A stretch of DNA of 64,000 bases from positions 167,043 through 231,042 of the forward strand of contig NZ_BPRA01000005.1 of the NCBI RefSeq assembly GCF_022179645.1, given 5' to 3'. This document shows, in pieces, positions 8,020-17,457 of this stretch. The notes under the pieces were generated by a model that was not told where the DNA came from, searched no databases, and saw nothing but the letters and a program-made list of their open reading frames with translations. How positions within the stretch are numbered: the stretch's first letter is position 1; every line of letters starts with the position of its first letter. This stretch comes from Methylobacterium thuringiense (GTDB taxonomy: Bacteria > Pseudomonadota > Alphaproteobacteria > Rhizobiales > Beijerinckiaceae). The translations under genes were made by a program, and so were the position numbers.

Positions 8020-10740
8020 TCAGCTCTGATCCGTCAACCGCGCCAGCGCCTCTCGGATCTTTTCGAGTTTCGCGGCCTCGCTGTCGCGACGTTCGCGCTG
8101 CTCTTCGATTACGTCCTCCGGGGCACGGGCGACGAAGTCGGCGTTGCCGAGCTTAGAGTCGATCTTGCCAATCTCGGTGACCGTGCGGCCCTCCTCCTTC
8201 CGAAGGCGCGCGACCTCGGCGCCGAGATCGACAATCCCTTCTAGAGGAAGAGCGGCGACAGTGCCGCGTACCAAGAGCTGCACCGAGTTCTTCGGCGCTT
8301 CCGCCACGAAACGGATCTCCGAGAGGCGGGCGAGACGAAGGAGGGTGTCGTGCCAGTGCCCGACGCGCTCGCGCACGCTCTCATCGACGGCGACGAGCGC
8401 CAGCGGAATCTGCGCACCGGCCGGAACGTTGGTCTCCGAGCGGGCCGAGCGGATTTCCGAGACGAGATCGACCACGAAGCCGACCTCCGACTCGGCGGAG
8501 CTGTCGGCGAGCCCGGACAGATCCGGCCAGGGCGCGAGCGTGAGCAGCCCGCGATCGGCGATGCCCTCCCCCTTGATCGCCCACAGCTCTTCCGTGAGGA
8601 ACGGCATGAACGGGTGCAGCAGCTTGGCGATCTGGTCGATCAGGAACGCGATGGTCTTCTGCGTCTCGTCCTTCAGCGCGGCGTCAACGCCCTCGCCCTG
8701 CAGCACGGGCTTGGCGAGTTCGAGATACCAGTCACAGAAGATGTTCCAGACGAAGCGGTAGGCTGCGGCGGCGGCATCGTTGAATCGGTAGGCGTCGAGC
8801 GCCGTACCCACTTCGGTCACCGCGCGGGCAGCCTCGCCGAGCGCCCAACGGTTAAGGACGGCGTTCGCGCTCTCCGGCCGGAAGGCGGGATCGAGGCGGC
8901 AGCCGTTCAGTTCGGCGAAGCGCGAGGCGTTCCAGAGCTTCGTCGCGAAGTTGCGGTAGCTCTCGACCTGGTTCGGCCCGAGCTTGATGTCGCGCCCGGG
9001 CGCGGCGAGCGCGGCCAGGGTGAAACGCAGGGCATCGGCGCCGTATTGCTCGATCAGGCCGATCGGATCGACGACGTTGCCCTTGGATTTCGACATCTTG
9101 GCGCCGGTGGCGTCGCGCACCAGGGCGTGCAGGTACACCGTGTCGAAGGGCACCTTGTCGGTGAGATGCAGGCCCATCATCATCATGCGGGCGACCCAGA
9201 AGAACAGGATGTCCTTGCCGGTGACCAGAGTGTTGGTCGGGTAGTAGCGTGCGAGTTCCGGTGTCGTCTCGGGCCAGCCGAGGGTCGAGAACGGCCAGAG
9301 CGCCGAGGAGAACCACGTGTCGAGGACGTCCTCGTCACGCCGCAGCGTGACGGGACCGCCACGGGCCGCGTCGGCCTTGGCCTGCGCCTCGGCTTCGCTC
9401 ATGGCGACGTAGATGCCGCCCTCCTCGTCATACCAGACCGGGATCTGGTGGCCCCACCAGAGCTGGCGCGAGATGCACCACGGCTCGATGTTGGTGAGCC
9501 ACTGGAAGAAGACCTTTTCGTTGTTCTCGGGGACGAACCGGGTCTGGCCGTCGCGCACGGCCTGAAGCGCGCGCTCGGCCAGCGGCTTGACGTTCACGTA
9601 CCATTGATCGGTGAGATAGGGCTCGATCACGACGCCGGAGCGGTCGCCATGCGGCACCGCATGGGCGTTCGGCTCGATCTTGAGCAGCAGGCCACGCTCT
9701 TCCATCAGCGCGACGACGCGCTTGCGGGCGACGGCGCGGTCGAGGCCGTGCAGTTCGAGCGCCGGCGGCTCCGGCTCGGCACCCTCGAAGAAGGCGTCGT
9801 TGCCGACGAGCAGCATCTGCCCCTCCTCGTCGAGCACGTTGATCGGGCGCAAGGAGTGCCGCTTGCCGACCTCGAAGTCGTTGAAATCGTGGGCCGGGGT
9901 GATCTTGACTGCACCGGTGCCCTTCTCGGGATCGGAATAGGTGTCGGCGACGATCGGGATCGGCCGACGCACCAGAGGCAGCAGCACCCGCTTTCCGACC
10001 AGCGTCGTATAGCGCTCGTCCTCCGGATGCACCGCGACGGCGGTGTCGCCGAGCATGGTTTCGGGCCGCGTCGTGGCGACCGTGATGGTTTCGCCGGTGA
10101 GCGCGCCGGCCTCGTCCACGACCGGATAGTCGAAGTACCAGAGGTGCCCCTTGGTCTCGACCTGCAGGACCTCGAGGTCGGAGATCGCGGTCTGGAACTT
10201 CGGATCCCAGTTCACGAGGCGCTTGTCGCGGTAGATCAGGCCCTGTGCGTGGAGGTCGACGAAGGTCTTGAGGACGGCCTGCGACAGGCCCTCGTCCATG
10301 GTGAAGCGTTCGCGCGACCAGTCGCAGGAGGCACCGAGGCGCTTCAGCTGGCCGACGATGGCCCCGCCCGACTCCGCCTTCCAGGCCCAGACCTTTTCGA
10401 GAAAGGCCTCACGGCCGAGCTCGCGCCGGCCCGGCTGCTGGGTTTCCATAAGACGGCGCTCGACCACCATCTGCGTGGCGATGCCGGCGTGATCGGTGCC
10501 CGGTTGCCAGAGCACGTCGCGTCCGCGCATGCGCTCGAAGCGACAGAGGATGTCCTGCAGCGTGTTGTTGAGTGCGTGGCCGATATGCAGCGATCCCGTC
10601 ACGTTCGGCGGCGGGATCACGATGCAATAGGGCTCGGCGCCGGCGCGCTCGGGCCTGCCGGCCCTGAAGGCGCCCTCGGCCTCCCAGGCAGCACCGACGC
10701 GCGCTTCGACGGCGGCGGGATCGAAGGTCTTGTCCATCAT
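8020..10740 (-). CDS. valS: valyl-tRNA synthetase
   Basis: The enzyme has 906 aa from MMDKTFDP and charges tRNA-Val with valine. Class I signatures are present: PPPNVTGSLHIGHAL (HIGH at about 52-55) and GAKMSKSKGNVVDP (KMSKS). The editing domain lies between them and carries TTRPETMLGDTAVAVHP. The C-terminal segment (VARLRKEEGR onwards) is the valine-arm coiled coil. I rejected an 18-residue upstream extension because of its composition. The order methyltransferase-tolC-popZ-valS is common in alphaproteobacteria. Confidence 0.97.
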   Translation of the reverse strand: MMDKTFDPAAVEARVGAAWEAEGAFRAGRPERAGAEPYCIVIPPPNVTGSLHIGHALNNTLQDILCRFERMRGRDVLWQPGTDHAGIATQMVVERRLMETQQPGRRELGREAFLEKVWAWKAESGGAIVGQLKRLGASCDWSRERFTMDEGLSQAVLKTFVDLHAQGLIYRDKRLVNWDPKFQTAISDLEVLQVETKGHLWYFDYPVVDEAGALTGETITVATTRPETMLGDTAVAVHPEDERYTTLVGKRVLLPLVRRPIPIVADTYSDPEKGTGAVKITPAHDFNDFEVGKRHSLRPINVLDEEGQMLLVGNDAFFEGAEPEPPALELHGLDRAVARKRVVALMEERGLLLKIEPNAHAVPHGDRSGVVIEPYLTDQWYVNVKPLAERALQAVRDGQTRFVPENNEKVFFQWLTNIEPWCISRQLWWGHQIPVWYDEEGGIYVAMSEAEAQAKADAARGGPVTLRRDEDVLDTWFSSALWPFSTLGWPETTPELARYYPTNTLVTGKDILFFWVARMMMMGLHLTDKVPFDTVYLHALVRDATGAKMSKSKGNVVDPIGLIEQYGADALRFTLAALAAPGRDIKLGPNQVESYRNFATKLWNASRFAELNGCRLDPAFRPESANAVLNRWALGEAARAVTEVGTALDAYRFNDAAAAAYRFVWNIFCDWYLELAKPVLQGEGVDAALKDETQKTIAFLIDQIAKLLHPFMPFLTEELWAIKGEGIADRGLLTLAPWPDLSGLADSSAESEVGFVVDLVSEIRSARSETNVPAGAQIPLALVAVDESVRERVGHWHDTLLRLARLSEIRFVAEAPKNSVQLLVRGTVAALPLEGIVDLGAEVARLRKEEGRTVTEIGKIDSKLGNADFVARAPEDVIEEQRERRDSEAAKLEKIREALARLTDQS

Positions 10741-10872
10741 GAGGCGGTCGGGCCGATCGTGCGGGCGGTCTTTTGAAGATGCCGCCGCTTTCAACCCTTC
10801 GCCGCCCTGCCGTCAACCACGGGGCATCGCTCGGCGCCCGAGACCCGGCGTCCGAGCCTCGGTATCCGAAAC

Positions 10873-11454
10873 TTAGCGTCCCCTCGCGACCCGCTCGATC
10901 TCCGCGCGAACCAGCCGCTCGACCATCGTCGGCAGGTTGTCGTCGAGCCAGGACTTCAGCATCGGCCGAAGCATGTCCTTGACGAGGTCCTCCAGCGTGC
11001 GGGCATTGTTCGTCAGCACGGTGTGGGCGAGCATCGTGAAGTGCTGTCCGACGCTGTCGTCGGTCGTTTTCGAGACGAGACGCTCCACCACCTGCTCTTC
11101 GACGGCGGCCTGCAATCGCTCCGGCGCGCTGCTCTGCGGAGGGGGCGGAGGGGCTACCGGGACCGGCTCGGGCTCCGGCGTCGAAAAATCGACCTCGTCG
11201 ATGTCGAATTCGATCTCGGGCGGATCGAATGCGACGGGCTGTGGGCGCCGCACGGGCTTGGCGACCTGAGCGAGATCGAGCACGTCGTCGAGCCGGGGCT
11301 TGGGCGCAGGCGGCGGCGCGGCTTCGGGCTCTGCCTCGGGCGCGTTGTCGTCGGCGATGATGCGACGGATGGAGGCGAGGATGTCCTCCATCGACGGCTC
11401 CCCCGCAGAGGAGTCCTTCATCGTATCCGGAAACTTCGGGCTTGCAGCACTCAT
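10873..11454 (-). CDS. popZ: PopZ-like cell-pole organising protein (DUF2497)
   Basis: The protein has 193 aa with the PopZ architecture. A short N-terminal helix (PSMEDILASIRRIIADDN, residues about 20-37) is the partner-binding region. A Pro/Glu-rich disordered middle follows, with many PEPEP-type repeats. The C-terminal helical oligomerisation domain is the last 70 residues (ARTLEDLVKDMLRPMLKSWL, then DNLPTMVERLVRAEIERV). In Caulobacter, PopZ forms polar condensates that anchor ParB-parS. The position between tolC and valS supports the call. The middle is shorter than in some Rhizobiales homologues. Confidence 0.85.
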   Translation of the reverse strand: MSAASPKFPDTMKDSSAGEPSMEDILASIRRIIADDNAPEAEPEAAPPPAPKPRLDDVLDLAQVAKPVRRPQPVAFDPPEIEFDIDEVDFSTPEPEPVPVAPPPPPQSSAPERLQAAVEEQVVERLVSKTTDDSVGQHFTMLAHTVLTNNARTLEDLVKDMLRPMLKSWLDDNLPTMVERLVRAEIERVARGR

Positions 11455-11601
11455 CCTGACGACGACTCACGCGAGGGGTGCGGAAAAGAATCGGCTATGA
11501 TGGTTAATATTTTACGCTCATCCCTTGAGGATAAGCCGAACTCTCCGAGTTGCCGAAGAGGATTTTAGCGTCTCGTGCAAGATTCCCGGCCGACGGGATT
11601 G

Positions 11602-11631
11602 CTCCCACTGGTTACGGCAATGCAGTGGGAG
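11602..11631 (-). terminator. hairpin downstream of tolC
   Basis: CTCCCACTG pairs with CAGTGGGAG (9 bp, loop 12), 49 nt past the tolC stop and before popZ on the minus strand. It lacks a strong U-run and may be a processing or attenuation site rather than a strong terminator. Confidence 0.45.
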
Positions 11632-11679
11632 TTTCGTCAGATGCACTGTCTCGTCGTCGGCCGATCGATGATTCCCGCT

Positions 11680-13131
11680 TTAGCGTCCGTCCGGTGTGCT
11701 CACCCCGTACCAGAGGTCCTTGACCTGATCGAAATGCTCTTTCGGGCTGTAGGCTGCTACGGGCAAAGAGGTGTAGCGCACGGTCAATCGGCCGATCGTC
11801 TGTACGACGTCGTAGGAATTCACCACCCGGTCGCGCTGGGCCAGGATCAGGTTGACGCGCGAGTTCAGGAGTTCCTGCTGTGCGTTCAACACGTCGAGAG
11901 TCGTGCGCTGGCCGACGCGGGCCTCCTCGCGGACGCCGTTCAACGCCACCTCGTTCGCCTGGACCTGGGCCTGAGAGGCCAGCACCTGGGCCTTGGCGGC
12001 TTCGAGGCGTCCCCAGGCCTGCACGATCAATGAGCGGACCGAGTCGCGGTCGCGCTCGGCGATGAGTCTGGCTTGGCCGACCAACTCCTTGGCCTGACGG
12101 ATCTGCGAGTACTCGGTACCGCCCTGATAGATCGGAACGGAGATCCGTCCGACGATGGACGCGGTCACGCCGTTGTCGCCCGGCAACTGCTGGTCGTAGC
12201 GCTGCTGCACCAAGCCGGAGATGCCGGCCGTCGGGTAGAGCATGCTCTCGGCCACCTTGACCTGCAGTTCCGCCGCGTCGACCGCATGGAACGAAGCAAG
12301 GATCTGCGGGTGCTCGCGCAATCCGATATTGACGGCTTCTTCCAAGCTCTTGGGCACGTAGCGGTCGAGCGGCCGGCCCGGAGCCAGCTGGCGCGGTTCG
12401 ACGCCGATGTTCTGCCGGTAGATGCCGATCGAGGAGCGCAACTGCGACTCGGCCGCACTGACCTGGGAGCGGGCACCAGAGAGACGCGCCTCGGCTTGGG
12501 CCACGTCGGTACGGGTCACCTCGCCGACATTGAAGCGATCACGGGTCTGGCGGAGCTGCTCTTCGAGCACCTCGACGTTGTTGCGCTGCAGTTCGAGATT
12601 CGCGGTGTCGCGCAGCACGTTCATGTACGATTGCGCAGCGTTGAAAAGCGTTGTCATTTCCGTGAGACGGATGGCCTCCCGGTTGGTCAGCACGTTCGAC
12701 TCGGCTTGACGAGTCTGGTTGTCGGTTCGGAAGCCGTTGAAAAGCGTCTGGTTGATCGTCAGGGACGCTCCGCCGGGGCGCGTCACGAGCGCGCCGCCAT
12801 TCGTTGTAGACCCTGACCCAATGCCCGAGCCGAGAAGTCCGCCTCCTCCCGCACGCTGACCGGCCAGGATGCCTTCGAATTGTTGGACGCCGATATCGGC
12901 GTCGAGTGACACGGTCGGGCGATAGCCCGCTTGCGCCTGGCTCACGGTCTCATCGACCGAGCGCAGCCGCGCACGCTCCGAATTGAGAGCCGGATTCGCG
13001 GCATATGCCCGCGACAACGCGCTCTCCAAGGTCTCGGCTCCGGCGGGTACGGCAGCTACGAGCGCCAGAACTGCAGCGCCCGACAACCTACGCGACCACC
13101 GTGCCGCTGGTGTCCTTACACTCACGCTCAT
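11680..13131 (-). CDS. tolC: TolC-family outer-membrane efflux protein
   Basis: The protein has 483 aa with a signal peptide (LSGAAVLALVAAVPAGAE). Two repeated TolC halves follow: one begins TLESALSRAYAANPALNSER, and the second is marked by LEEAVNIGLREHPQILASFH. Long coiled-coil segments lie between them (for example QAEARLSGARSQVSAAESQL). TolC trimers form the outer-membrane exit duct for RND and type I pumps. It is flanked by the methyltransferase gene (upstream) and popZ, the usual alphaproteobacterial order, and is unrelated to the second TolC-like protein at 39720-41300. Confidence 0.93.
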   Translation of the reverse strand: MSVSVRTPAARWSRRLSGAAVLALVAAVPAGAETLESALSRAYAANPALNSERARLRSVDETVSQAQAGYRPTVSLDADIGVQQFEGILAGQRAGGGGLLGSGIGSGSTTNGGALVTRPGGASLTINQTLFNGFRTDNQTRQAESNVLTNREAIRLTEMTTLFNAAQSYMNVLRDTANLELQRNNVEVLEEQLRQTRDRFNVGEVTRTDVAQAEARLSGARSQVSAAESQLRSSIGIYRQNIGVEPRQLAPGRPLDRYVPKSLEEAVNIGLREHPQILASFHAVDAAELQVKVAESMLYPTAGISGLVQQRYDQQLPGDNGVTASIVGRISVPIYQGGTEYSQIRQAKELVGQARLIAERDRDSVRSLIVQAWGRLEAAKAQVLASQAQVQANEVALNGVREEARVGQRTTLDVLNAQQELLNSRVNLILAQRDRVVNSYDVVQTIGRLTVRYTSLPVAAYSPKEHFDQVKDLWYGVSTPDGR

Positions 13132-13338
13132 CAGCCCTTGCGGTTTCTGAATGAACCGGCGGCCGCGTATTGCAACGCGGCCTCTAACGCGTCGAACACG
13201 CGATGCCAGCTTGCCCGCCTCGGAGCGAGCTTAGCCGATACACGGCACCACCGACCAGATTGCGCGGGATGGCAATGTTCGATTGATCGACGGTGCCACA
13301 TAAAGGCGACACCGCTCCAAGATAGCTGCTGCGCAGGA

Positions 13339-14007
13339 TCAGAAGGTGAAACCGTGTGACGTGGTGAAGTCCCTCAGTGCCGGCAGATTGGCATCGAAGA
13401 GCGGACGGGAGCCGAATGCGTCGCCTGCGCGGACGAACAGCGTCACCTTCGCGCTACGGTCCGGGCCAAACAGGCAGACAAGGCGTCCGTCTGTGCGGAG
13501 CTGGTCGAGAAGGCCCTGCGGCCGGGTCTCGATGCGGCCCTGAACGAGAATCGCATCATAGGGGCTCTGCGCCGCTGCGCCTTCGCGGAGTGGCCCATGG
13601 ATGACCTTGGCGGTCTGGCCGAGGCGTTCACGTGCCGCCTGCGCCAGATCTGCCTGGCATTCGAGGGCGACGACGCGTGCGTCGAGTTCGGAGAGGAGTG
13701 CGGTGCCGTAACCGTAACCTGCCGCAACGTCGAGGACGCGCGCGCCGGGCCGGATCTTGAGCGCCTGGATCATGCGGGCCAGTACCATCGGAGCGGGCAT
13801 CGCCCGGCCCCCGCCGTCATCTGCACCGATTCTCAGGGTACGGTCGATGTAAGCGAAATCCTCCGTCCCCGGCTGCACGAATCGTTCGCGCGGCACGGTG
13901 GCGAAGGCGTCGAGAACGGCAACGTCGTTCACATCGAAGGTGCGCAGCTGGCAATCGACCATGAGCTGCCGTGCCTGGGCGTGATCGAGCATGAGATGCC
14001 GCACCAT
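13339..14007 (-). CDS. protein-L-isoaspartate O-methyltransferase family protein
   Basis: The protein has 222 aa. It begins with the family lead HAQARQLMVDCQLRTFDV. The SAM-binding motif ARVLDVAAGYGYGTALLSEL follows, then motif VVALECQADL and LREGAAAQSPYDAILVQGRI. It belongs to the divergent alphaproteobacterial PIMT-like group that precedes tolC, and repair of isoaspartyl residues is assumed from the family only. Two starts are possible (14007 or 13992) and neither has a strong Shine-Dalgarno site. The next gene on its strand is tolC, 207 nt on. Confidence 0.82.
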   Translation of the reverse strand: MVRHLMLDHAQARQLMVDCQLRTFDVNDVAVLDAFATVPRERFVQPGTEDFAYIDRTLRIGADDGGGRAMPAPMVLARMIQALKIRPGARVLDVAAGYGYGTALLSELDARVVALECQADLAQAARERLGQTAKVIHGPLREGAAAQSPYDAILVQGRIETRPQGLLDQLRTDGRLVCLFGPDRSAKVTLFVRAGDAFGSRPLFDANLPALRDFTTSHGFTF

Positions 14008-14429
14008 CTTCGGAAGGCGCCGTCGCAGCCTTGGACGACCCCCTTGGTCGCCCGGCGCTCCAGCAGCGGCCGGGTTGTCGTGGATCGATTCCAAAAACGC
14101 AAGATTTTCGCGATAGGGATCGACAGCCGACCGGTTGGCAGAGACGAAAAAGGTGGAGCTTCTGCCCTACCGATCCTCGTCCCTACGGCCCATCGGGCCG
14201 ACAGTGCGGGCCGCCCGAGATATGGCCGTACTGCTTCACCGGACAGCTTTGTTGCCGGGCGTTGCCTTCGTGTCGCGTTGGCGTGACGGCCGCTGAAAAG
14301 CGGCCCATCATCTGCGCCGAGAGTGCCGCAGCCCCGGCTCCGGTAAGCGTAGAAAGCGCGGCGCGCCTCATGCGAAGCTTTGAGCTTGGCATGCCGAGGG
14401 TCTGAGTTTGGCGGTGTCGAAAAATTTGA
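14008..14429. other. 422-bp intergenic region with a GNRA-type hairpin
   Basis: There is no convincing gene. GGCCGCT-GAAA-AGCGGCC at 14288-14305 forms a 7-bp stem with a GAAA tetraloop and may terminate the tRNA-Cys transcript on the minus strand. A 62-residue minus frame beginning at 14371 (MRRAALSTLTGAGAAALSA, signal-like) exists, but its remainder has no coding signature, so I do not call it. Confidence 0.4.
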
Positions 14430-14503
14430 TGGAGGCCTCGCCCGGAATCGAACCGGGGTGCAAGGATTTGCAGTCCTCTGCGTAACCACTCCGCCACGAG
14501 GCC
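14430..14503 (-). tRNA. tRNA-Cys (GCA)
   Basis: The 74-nt gene includes an encoded CCA. The acceptor stem GGCCTCG/CGAGGCC pairs over 7 bp with discriminator U. The anticodon loop reads CTGCAAA, giving anticodon GCA. The T arm contains GGTTCGATTCC. Confidence 0.96.
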
Positions 14504-14770
14504 AACCAGTCCGGGCCGCGCCTAAGGGCGACCATCGTCTCCCGACCGGGCGGCCGATCGGGGGAGGACGGGTCTCTAGCAGAGCCGCAGGCCGATCGGC
14601 AACGGTGTTCCTGCAGCGTGATGACAGGTTCGTTCAACTTAATCTTTCCGAGAGGAAGCCGGCTTGGCAGATCGATCCAACGCCGACCACATTCCTGGCG
14701 CTCAGCCCCTTGCGTTCTTCGCCGGCGATGGGCTAAGGACCCCGCCGTGACGCGGAAGCGGCGCCGGTGA

Positions 14771-14846
14771 TCCCCGATAGCTCAGTTGGTAGAGCAAGCG
14801 ACTGTTAATCGCTTTGTCGCAGGTTCGAGTCCTGCTCGGGGAGCCA
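14771..14846 (+). tRNA. tRNA-Asn (GUU)
   Basis: The 76-nt gene includes CCA. The acceptor stem TCCCCGA/TCGGGGA pairs over 7 bp with discriminator G. The D arm is AGCTCAGTTGGTAGAGC. The anticodon loop CTGTTAA gives GTT. The T loop is GGTTCGAGTCC. Confidence 0.97.
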
Positions 14847-15095
14847 ACCTTTTAAAGTCCTGAAAACCCTCATCTTTCGTGCCGGATCGCTTCTGCGGAT
14901 CGGGGCGTTGAGCAATGGTGCTTGCTGGGCTGTCGGCCGAAGAAGCGTTTCCGTGGTCTTTGCTTTGAGCGGCTTCGTTCAGGTCGCCGGCATTCGCGCG
15001 ACGGCTGCGATCCGTGACCGCGGAGGCGGTTGTGCGCCTGCTCCGCACGGAACTCGCGTTTTAGTTCCCAATCCACAGGCCCCTGAAACCTATGC

Positions 15096-15141
15096 TTGAC
15101 TCTACCCATTATCGGAGTCGTTATAAGAACAAATAGGGAAC
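15096..15141 (+). promoter_or_regulatory. SOS promoter with LexA box for imuA-imuB-dnaE2
   Basis: GAAC-AAATAGG-GAAC at 15127-15141 fits the alphaproteobacterial LexA direct repeat (GAAC-N7-GAAC, equivalent to GTTC-N7-GTTC). TTGACT (15096) and TTATAA (15121) make a candidate promoter with a 19-nt spacer that touches the box. The box ends 4 nt before the imuA ATG at 15146, and its internal AGGGA also serves as the only plausible Shine-Dalgarno sequence. Confidence 0.85.
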
Positions 15142-15145
15142 ATGA

Positions 15146-15940
15146 ATGGCTTCGGCGCAACCCATCACCTTGTCCGCGTTGCGCCGTGCCGTTTCAGCCC
15201 TCGAGCCGGGCGAGGTCGTGTGCGCCGCAAATCGGTTTCGGCTGGGCTTGGCCTCGCTCGATGACTGGCTCGGCGGCGGGCTCGCTTACGGTGCGCTGCA
15301 CGAGGTCTATGCCGAGCGGGTGGCGGATGCCGCAGCGGCGGCAGGTTTCGGGCTTGGCATGGCCGCTCGGGCGGCCGCGGGACGGTCCCTCGTCTGGGCG
15401 CGGCAGGATTTCGTCGGGATCGAGACCGGGCAACTCCACGGCGCAGGGCTCGCCGCCTTCGGGCTCGACCCGCAGAGCCTGATTCTGGTGCGCGCGCGCG
15501 ATCCCACCGCTGCCCTGCGGGCGGTGGCCGAGGCGGCGCGCTGCGCTGCGATCGGTGCGGCCCTCGTCGAGATCTGGGGCGATCCGCGGGTCCTGGACCT
15601 CAAGGCGAGCCGGCGGCTGGCACTGGCGGCAGGCGCCTCGGGAGTCACCCTGGTGATGATTCGGCTCCAGGCCGAACCCTGTCCAAGCGCGGCGGCGAGC
15701 CGCTGGGGCATCGCGGCGTCGGCCTCGGTGCCGCTGGAGGCGAATGCCCCCGGCCGTCCGGCCTTCGCGGCCTCCCTGCTGCGTCATCGCTCCGGGCTCG
15801 GCCAACGCAGCTGGAGGCTGGAGTGGGACCGTGACAGCGCATCCTTCGCACCCGCGTCGCTACCTCGCCCTGTGGTTTCCGTTCCTGTCCATCGACCGGT
15901 GGCGGCGGAATCCGGCGTGCTCTGGCGTCGCGCCGGATGA
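15146..15940 (+). CDS. imuA: ImuA, RecA-like mutasome protein
   Basis: The protein has 264 aa. It resembles ImuA/SulA-RecA-like proteins: the early segment FRLGLASLDDWLGGGLAYGALHEV corresponds to the RecA N-terminal core, and AGRSLVWARQDF, then LVEIWGDPRVLDLKASRRL, are typical of ImuA. A canonical Walker A lysine is not seen. ImuA works with ImuB and DnaE2 in SOS-induced translesion mutagenesis. It is the first gene of the cassette, directly behind the LexA box. Its 3' end overlaps imuB by about 110 bp if imuB starts at 15831. Confidence 0.9.
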   Translation: MASAQPITLSALRRAVSALEPGEVVCAANRFRLGLASLDDWLGGGLAYGALHEVYAERVADAAAAAGFGLGMAARAAAGRSLVWARQDFVGIETGQLHGAGLAAFGLDPQSLILVRARDPTAALRAVAEAARCAAIGAALVEIWGDPRVLDLKASRRLALAAGASGVTLVMIRLQAEPCPSAAASRWGIAASASVPLEANAPGRPAFAASLLRHRSGLGQRSWRLEWDRDSASFAPASLPRPVVSVPVHRPVAAESGVLWRRAG

Positions 15941-17387
15941 ACCCCTCGTGCTCACCCATTCCCTCAAGGGCGCCCTGCGGCTCGCGGCCGTGAGCCGGGA
16001 GGCGCTGGCGCTCGGCCTGAGGCCCGGCCTGACCCTCGCCGATGCCCGCGCCCGCATCCCGACCCTTGCGGCGGCCGAGCACGACCCGGCGGCCGACGCG
16101 GCCCTGCTCGGCCGCATGGCCGAGGCCTGCGATCGCTGGACGCCCCTCGTCGCCCTCGACTCTATCGACGGCCTTTCCCTGGACGTCACCGGCTGCGCGC
16201 ATCTCTTCGGCGGCGAAGGCGTCTTGCGGGATCGCATCGTCGTGACCTTCCGCCGAGGCGGCGTCTCGACCCGTGGAACGCTCGCCGGCACGCCCGATGC
16301 CGCCCGCGCTCTCGCCCGCTTCAGCCGGGTCCGGCTGGTGGCACCGGGCGAAGAGGAAGCCGCGGTCCGTCCCCTCCCGGTGGCCGCTCTCGACCTTCCG
16401 GACACCGACCGTGCAGCGCTTGCACTCGCGGGTCTGAAAAAGATCGCCGACCTCGCCGACCTGCCGAGCCGCCCCCTCGCCGCCCGGTTCGGCGAAGATC
16501 TGACCCGGCAGCTGCGGTGCGTGCTCGGTTTCGAAGATCGGCGCATCACGCCGCTGCGGCCGCCGCCGGCCTGCTGCGTCGAGCAGCGATTTCTGGAGCC
16601 GATCGCCCATACGGTTGCGATCGAGCGGACCCTGCGCGACCTGATCGCGCGGGCCGCGCTACTGCTCGAAACCGCGGGCCGGGGCGGCCGGGTCTTCGAG
16701 GCGAGTTTTTTTCGGACGGACGGCGAGGTCCGGCGCATCGCCGTCGAGACCGGGCGTCCCTCGCGCGATCCGGCCGCGATCCTGCGCCTGCTGCACGAGC
16801 GGCTCGACTCCCTCGCCGACCCCCTCGACCCCGGCTACGGCTACGACCTGATCCGCCTTGGCGTGCCGACCACCGAGTCGCTGGCACCGGTCCAGGTGAG
16901 TCTCGACGGCGAGACGGTCGGCGACGGCGAGGTCTCCGATCTCGTCGACCGGCTGGTGGCGCGCTTCGGTGCTGCGCGGGTGGTCCGCTTCGTCTCGGTC
17001 GACACGCACGACCCGGTGCGTGCCGCGCGGCTGGTCCCGGCCTCGGCCTTCCCTACCCGGCCGGCAGAGTGGCTCATGCCCGAGCCGGGCGAACCGCCCC
17101 TGCGTCCCCTCCAGCTCTTCGAGCCGCCACAGCCCATCGAGACGCTGGCCGAGGTGCCGGACGGGCCGCCGATCCGCTTCCGCTGGCGGCACGTCTTACA
17201 CAAGGTGGTGCGGGCGGAGGGGCCGGAGCGCATCTCCGCCGAGTGGTGGCGTGCGTGCGAACAGCCGACGCGCGACTATTTTCGCGTGGAAGACGCCGAC
17301 GGCCGCCGCTTCTGGCTGTTTCGCGCCGGCCTCTACGGCAGCGAGACCGACCGGCCGCGCTGGTACCTGCACGGCCTGTTCGCATGA
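15831..17387 (+). CDS. imuB: ImuB, Y-family polymerase-like protein
   Basis: The protein has 518 aa from the GTG at 15831 (GGAG upstream, then TAHPSHPRRYLALWFPFLSI). It has the Y-family palm and fingers layout, but the first catalytic motif reads FPFLSID instead of the acidic DxDxFF/Y type, as expected for ImuB, which is a non-catalytic adaptor. Thumb and little-finger segments follow (DLPSRPLAARFGEDLTRQL). The C-terminal 100 residues carry the ImuB tail (IRFRWRHVLHKVVRAEGPER and SEWW). ImuB links the beta clamp to DnaE2. An upstream start at 15744 is possible. Confidence 0.9.
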   Translation: MTAHPSHPRRYLALWFPFLSIDRWRRNPACSGVAPDEPLVLTHSLKGALRLAAVSREALALGLRPGLTLADARARIPTLAAAEHDPAADAALLGRMAEACDRWTPLVALDSIDGLSLDVTGCAHLFGGEGVLRDRIVVTFRRGGVSTRGTLAGTPDAARALARFSRVRLVAPGEEEAAVRPLPVAALDLPDTDRAALALAGLKKIADLADLPSRPLAARFGEDLTRQLRCVLGFEDRRITPLRPPPACCVEQRFLEPIAHTVAIERTLRDLIARAALLLETAGRGGRVFEASFFRTDGEVRRIAVETGRPSRDPAAILRLLHERLDSLADPLDPGYGYDLIRLGVPTTESLAPVQVSLDGETVGDGEVSDLVDRLVARFGAARVVRFVSVDTHDPVRAARLVPASAFPTRPAEWLMPEPGEPPLRPLQLFEPPQPIETLAEVPDGPPIRFRWRHVLHKVVRAEGPERISAEWWRACEQPTRDYFRVEDADGRRFWLFRAGLYGSETDRPRWYLHGLFA

Positions 17388-17421
17388 TTTCGGGATCGGA
17401 TGGTCTCGCATCGACCGCCGC

Positions 17422-17457
17422 GCATCCCCTCTCATCGCGTGCGGGGAGAGGGGATGC
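17422..17457. repeat. 12-bp perfect inverted repeat between imuB and dnaE2
   Basis: GCATCCCCTCTC at 17422-17433 is mirrored by GAGAGGGGATGC at 17446-17457 with a 12-nt loop. It fills the only gap inside the SOS cassette. No U-run follows, so it may be a mobile palindromic repeat or a transcript-stability element. Confidence 0.55.

Noticed and set aside
8350-10776. 808-residue plus-strand frame opposite valS
   Set aside because: It is antisense to a certain housekeeping gene and has shadow composition.
14183-14371. 62-residue minus frame with a signal-like start
   Set aside because: Only the first 20 residues look like a signal peptide; the remainder lacks coding bias and there is no Shine-Dalgarno.
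15744-15830. Upstream start for imuB
   Set aside because: The extra 29 residues (MPPAVRPSRPPCC...) overlap imuA and do not resemble ImuB; the GTG at 15831 has a better ribosome-binding site.
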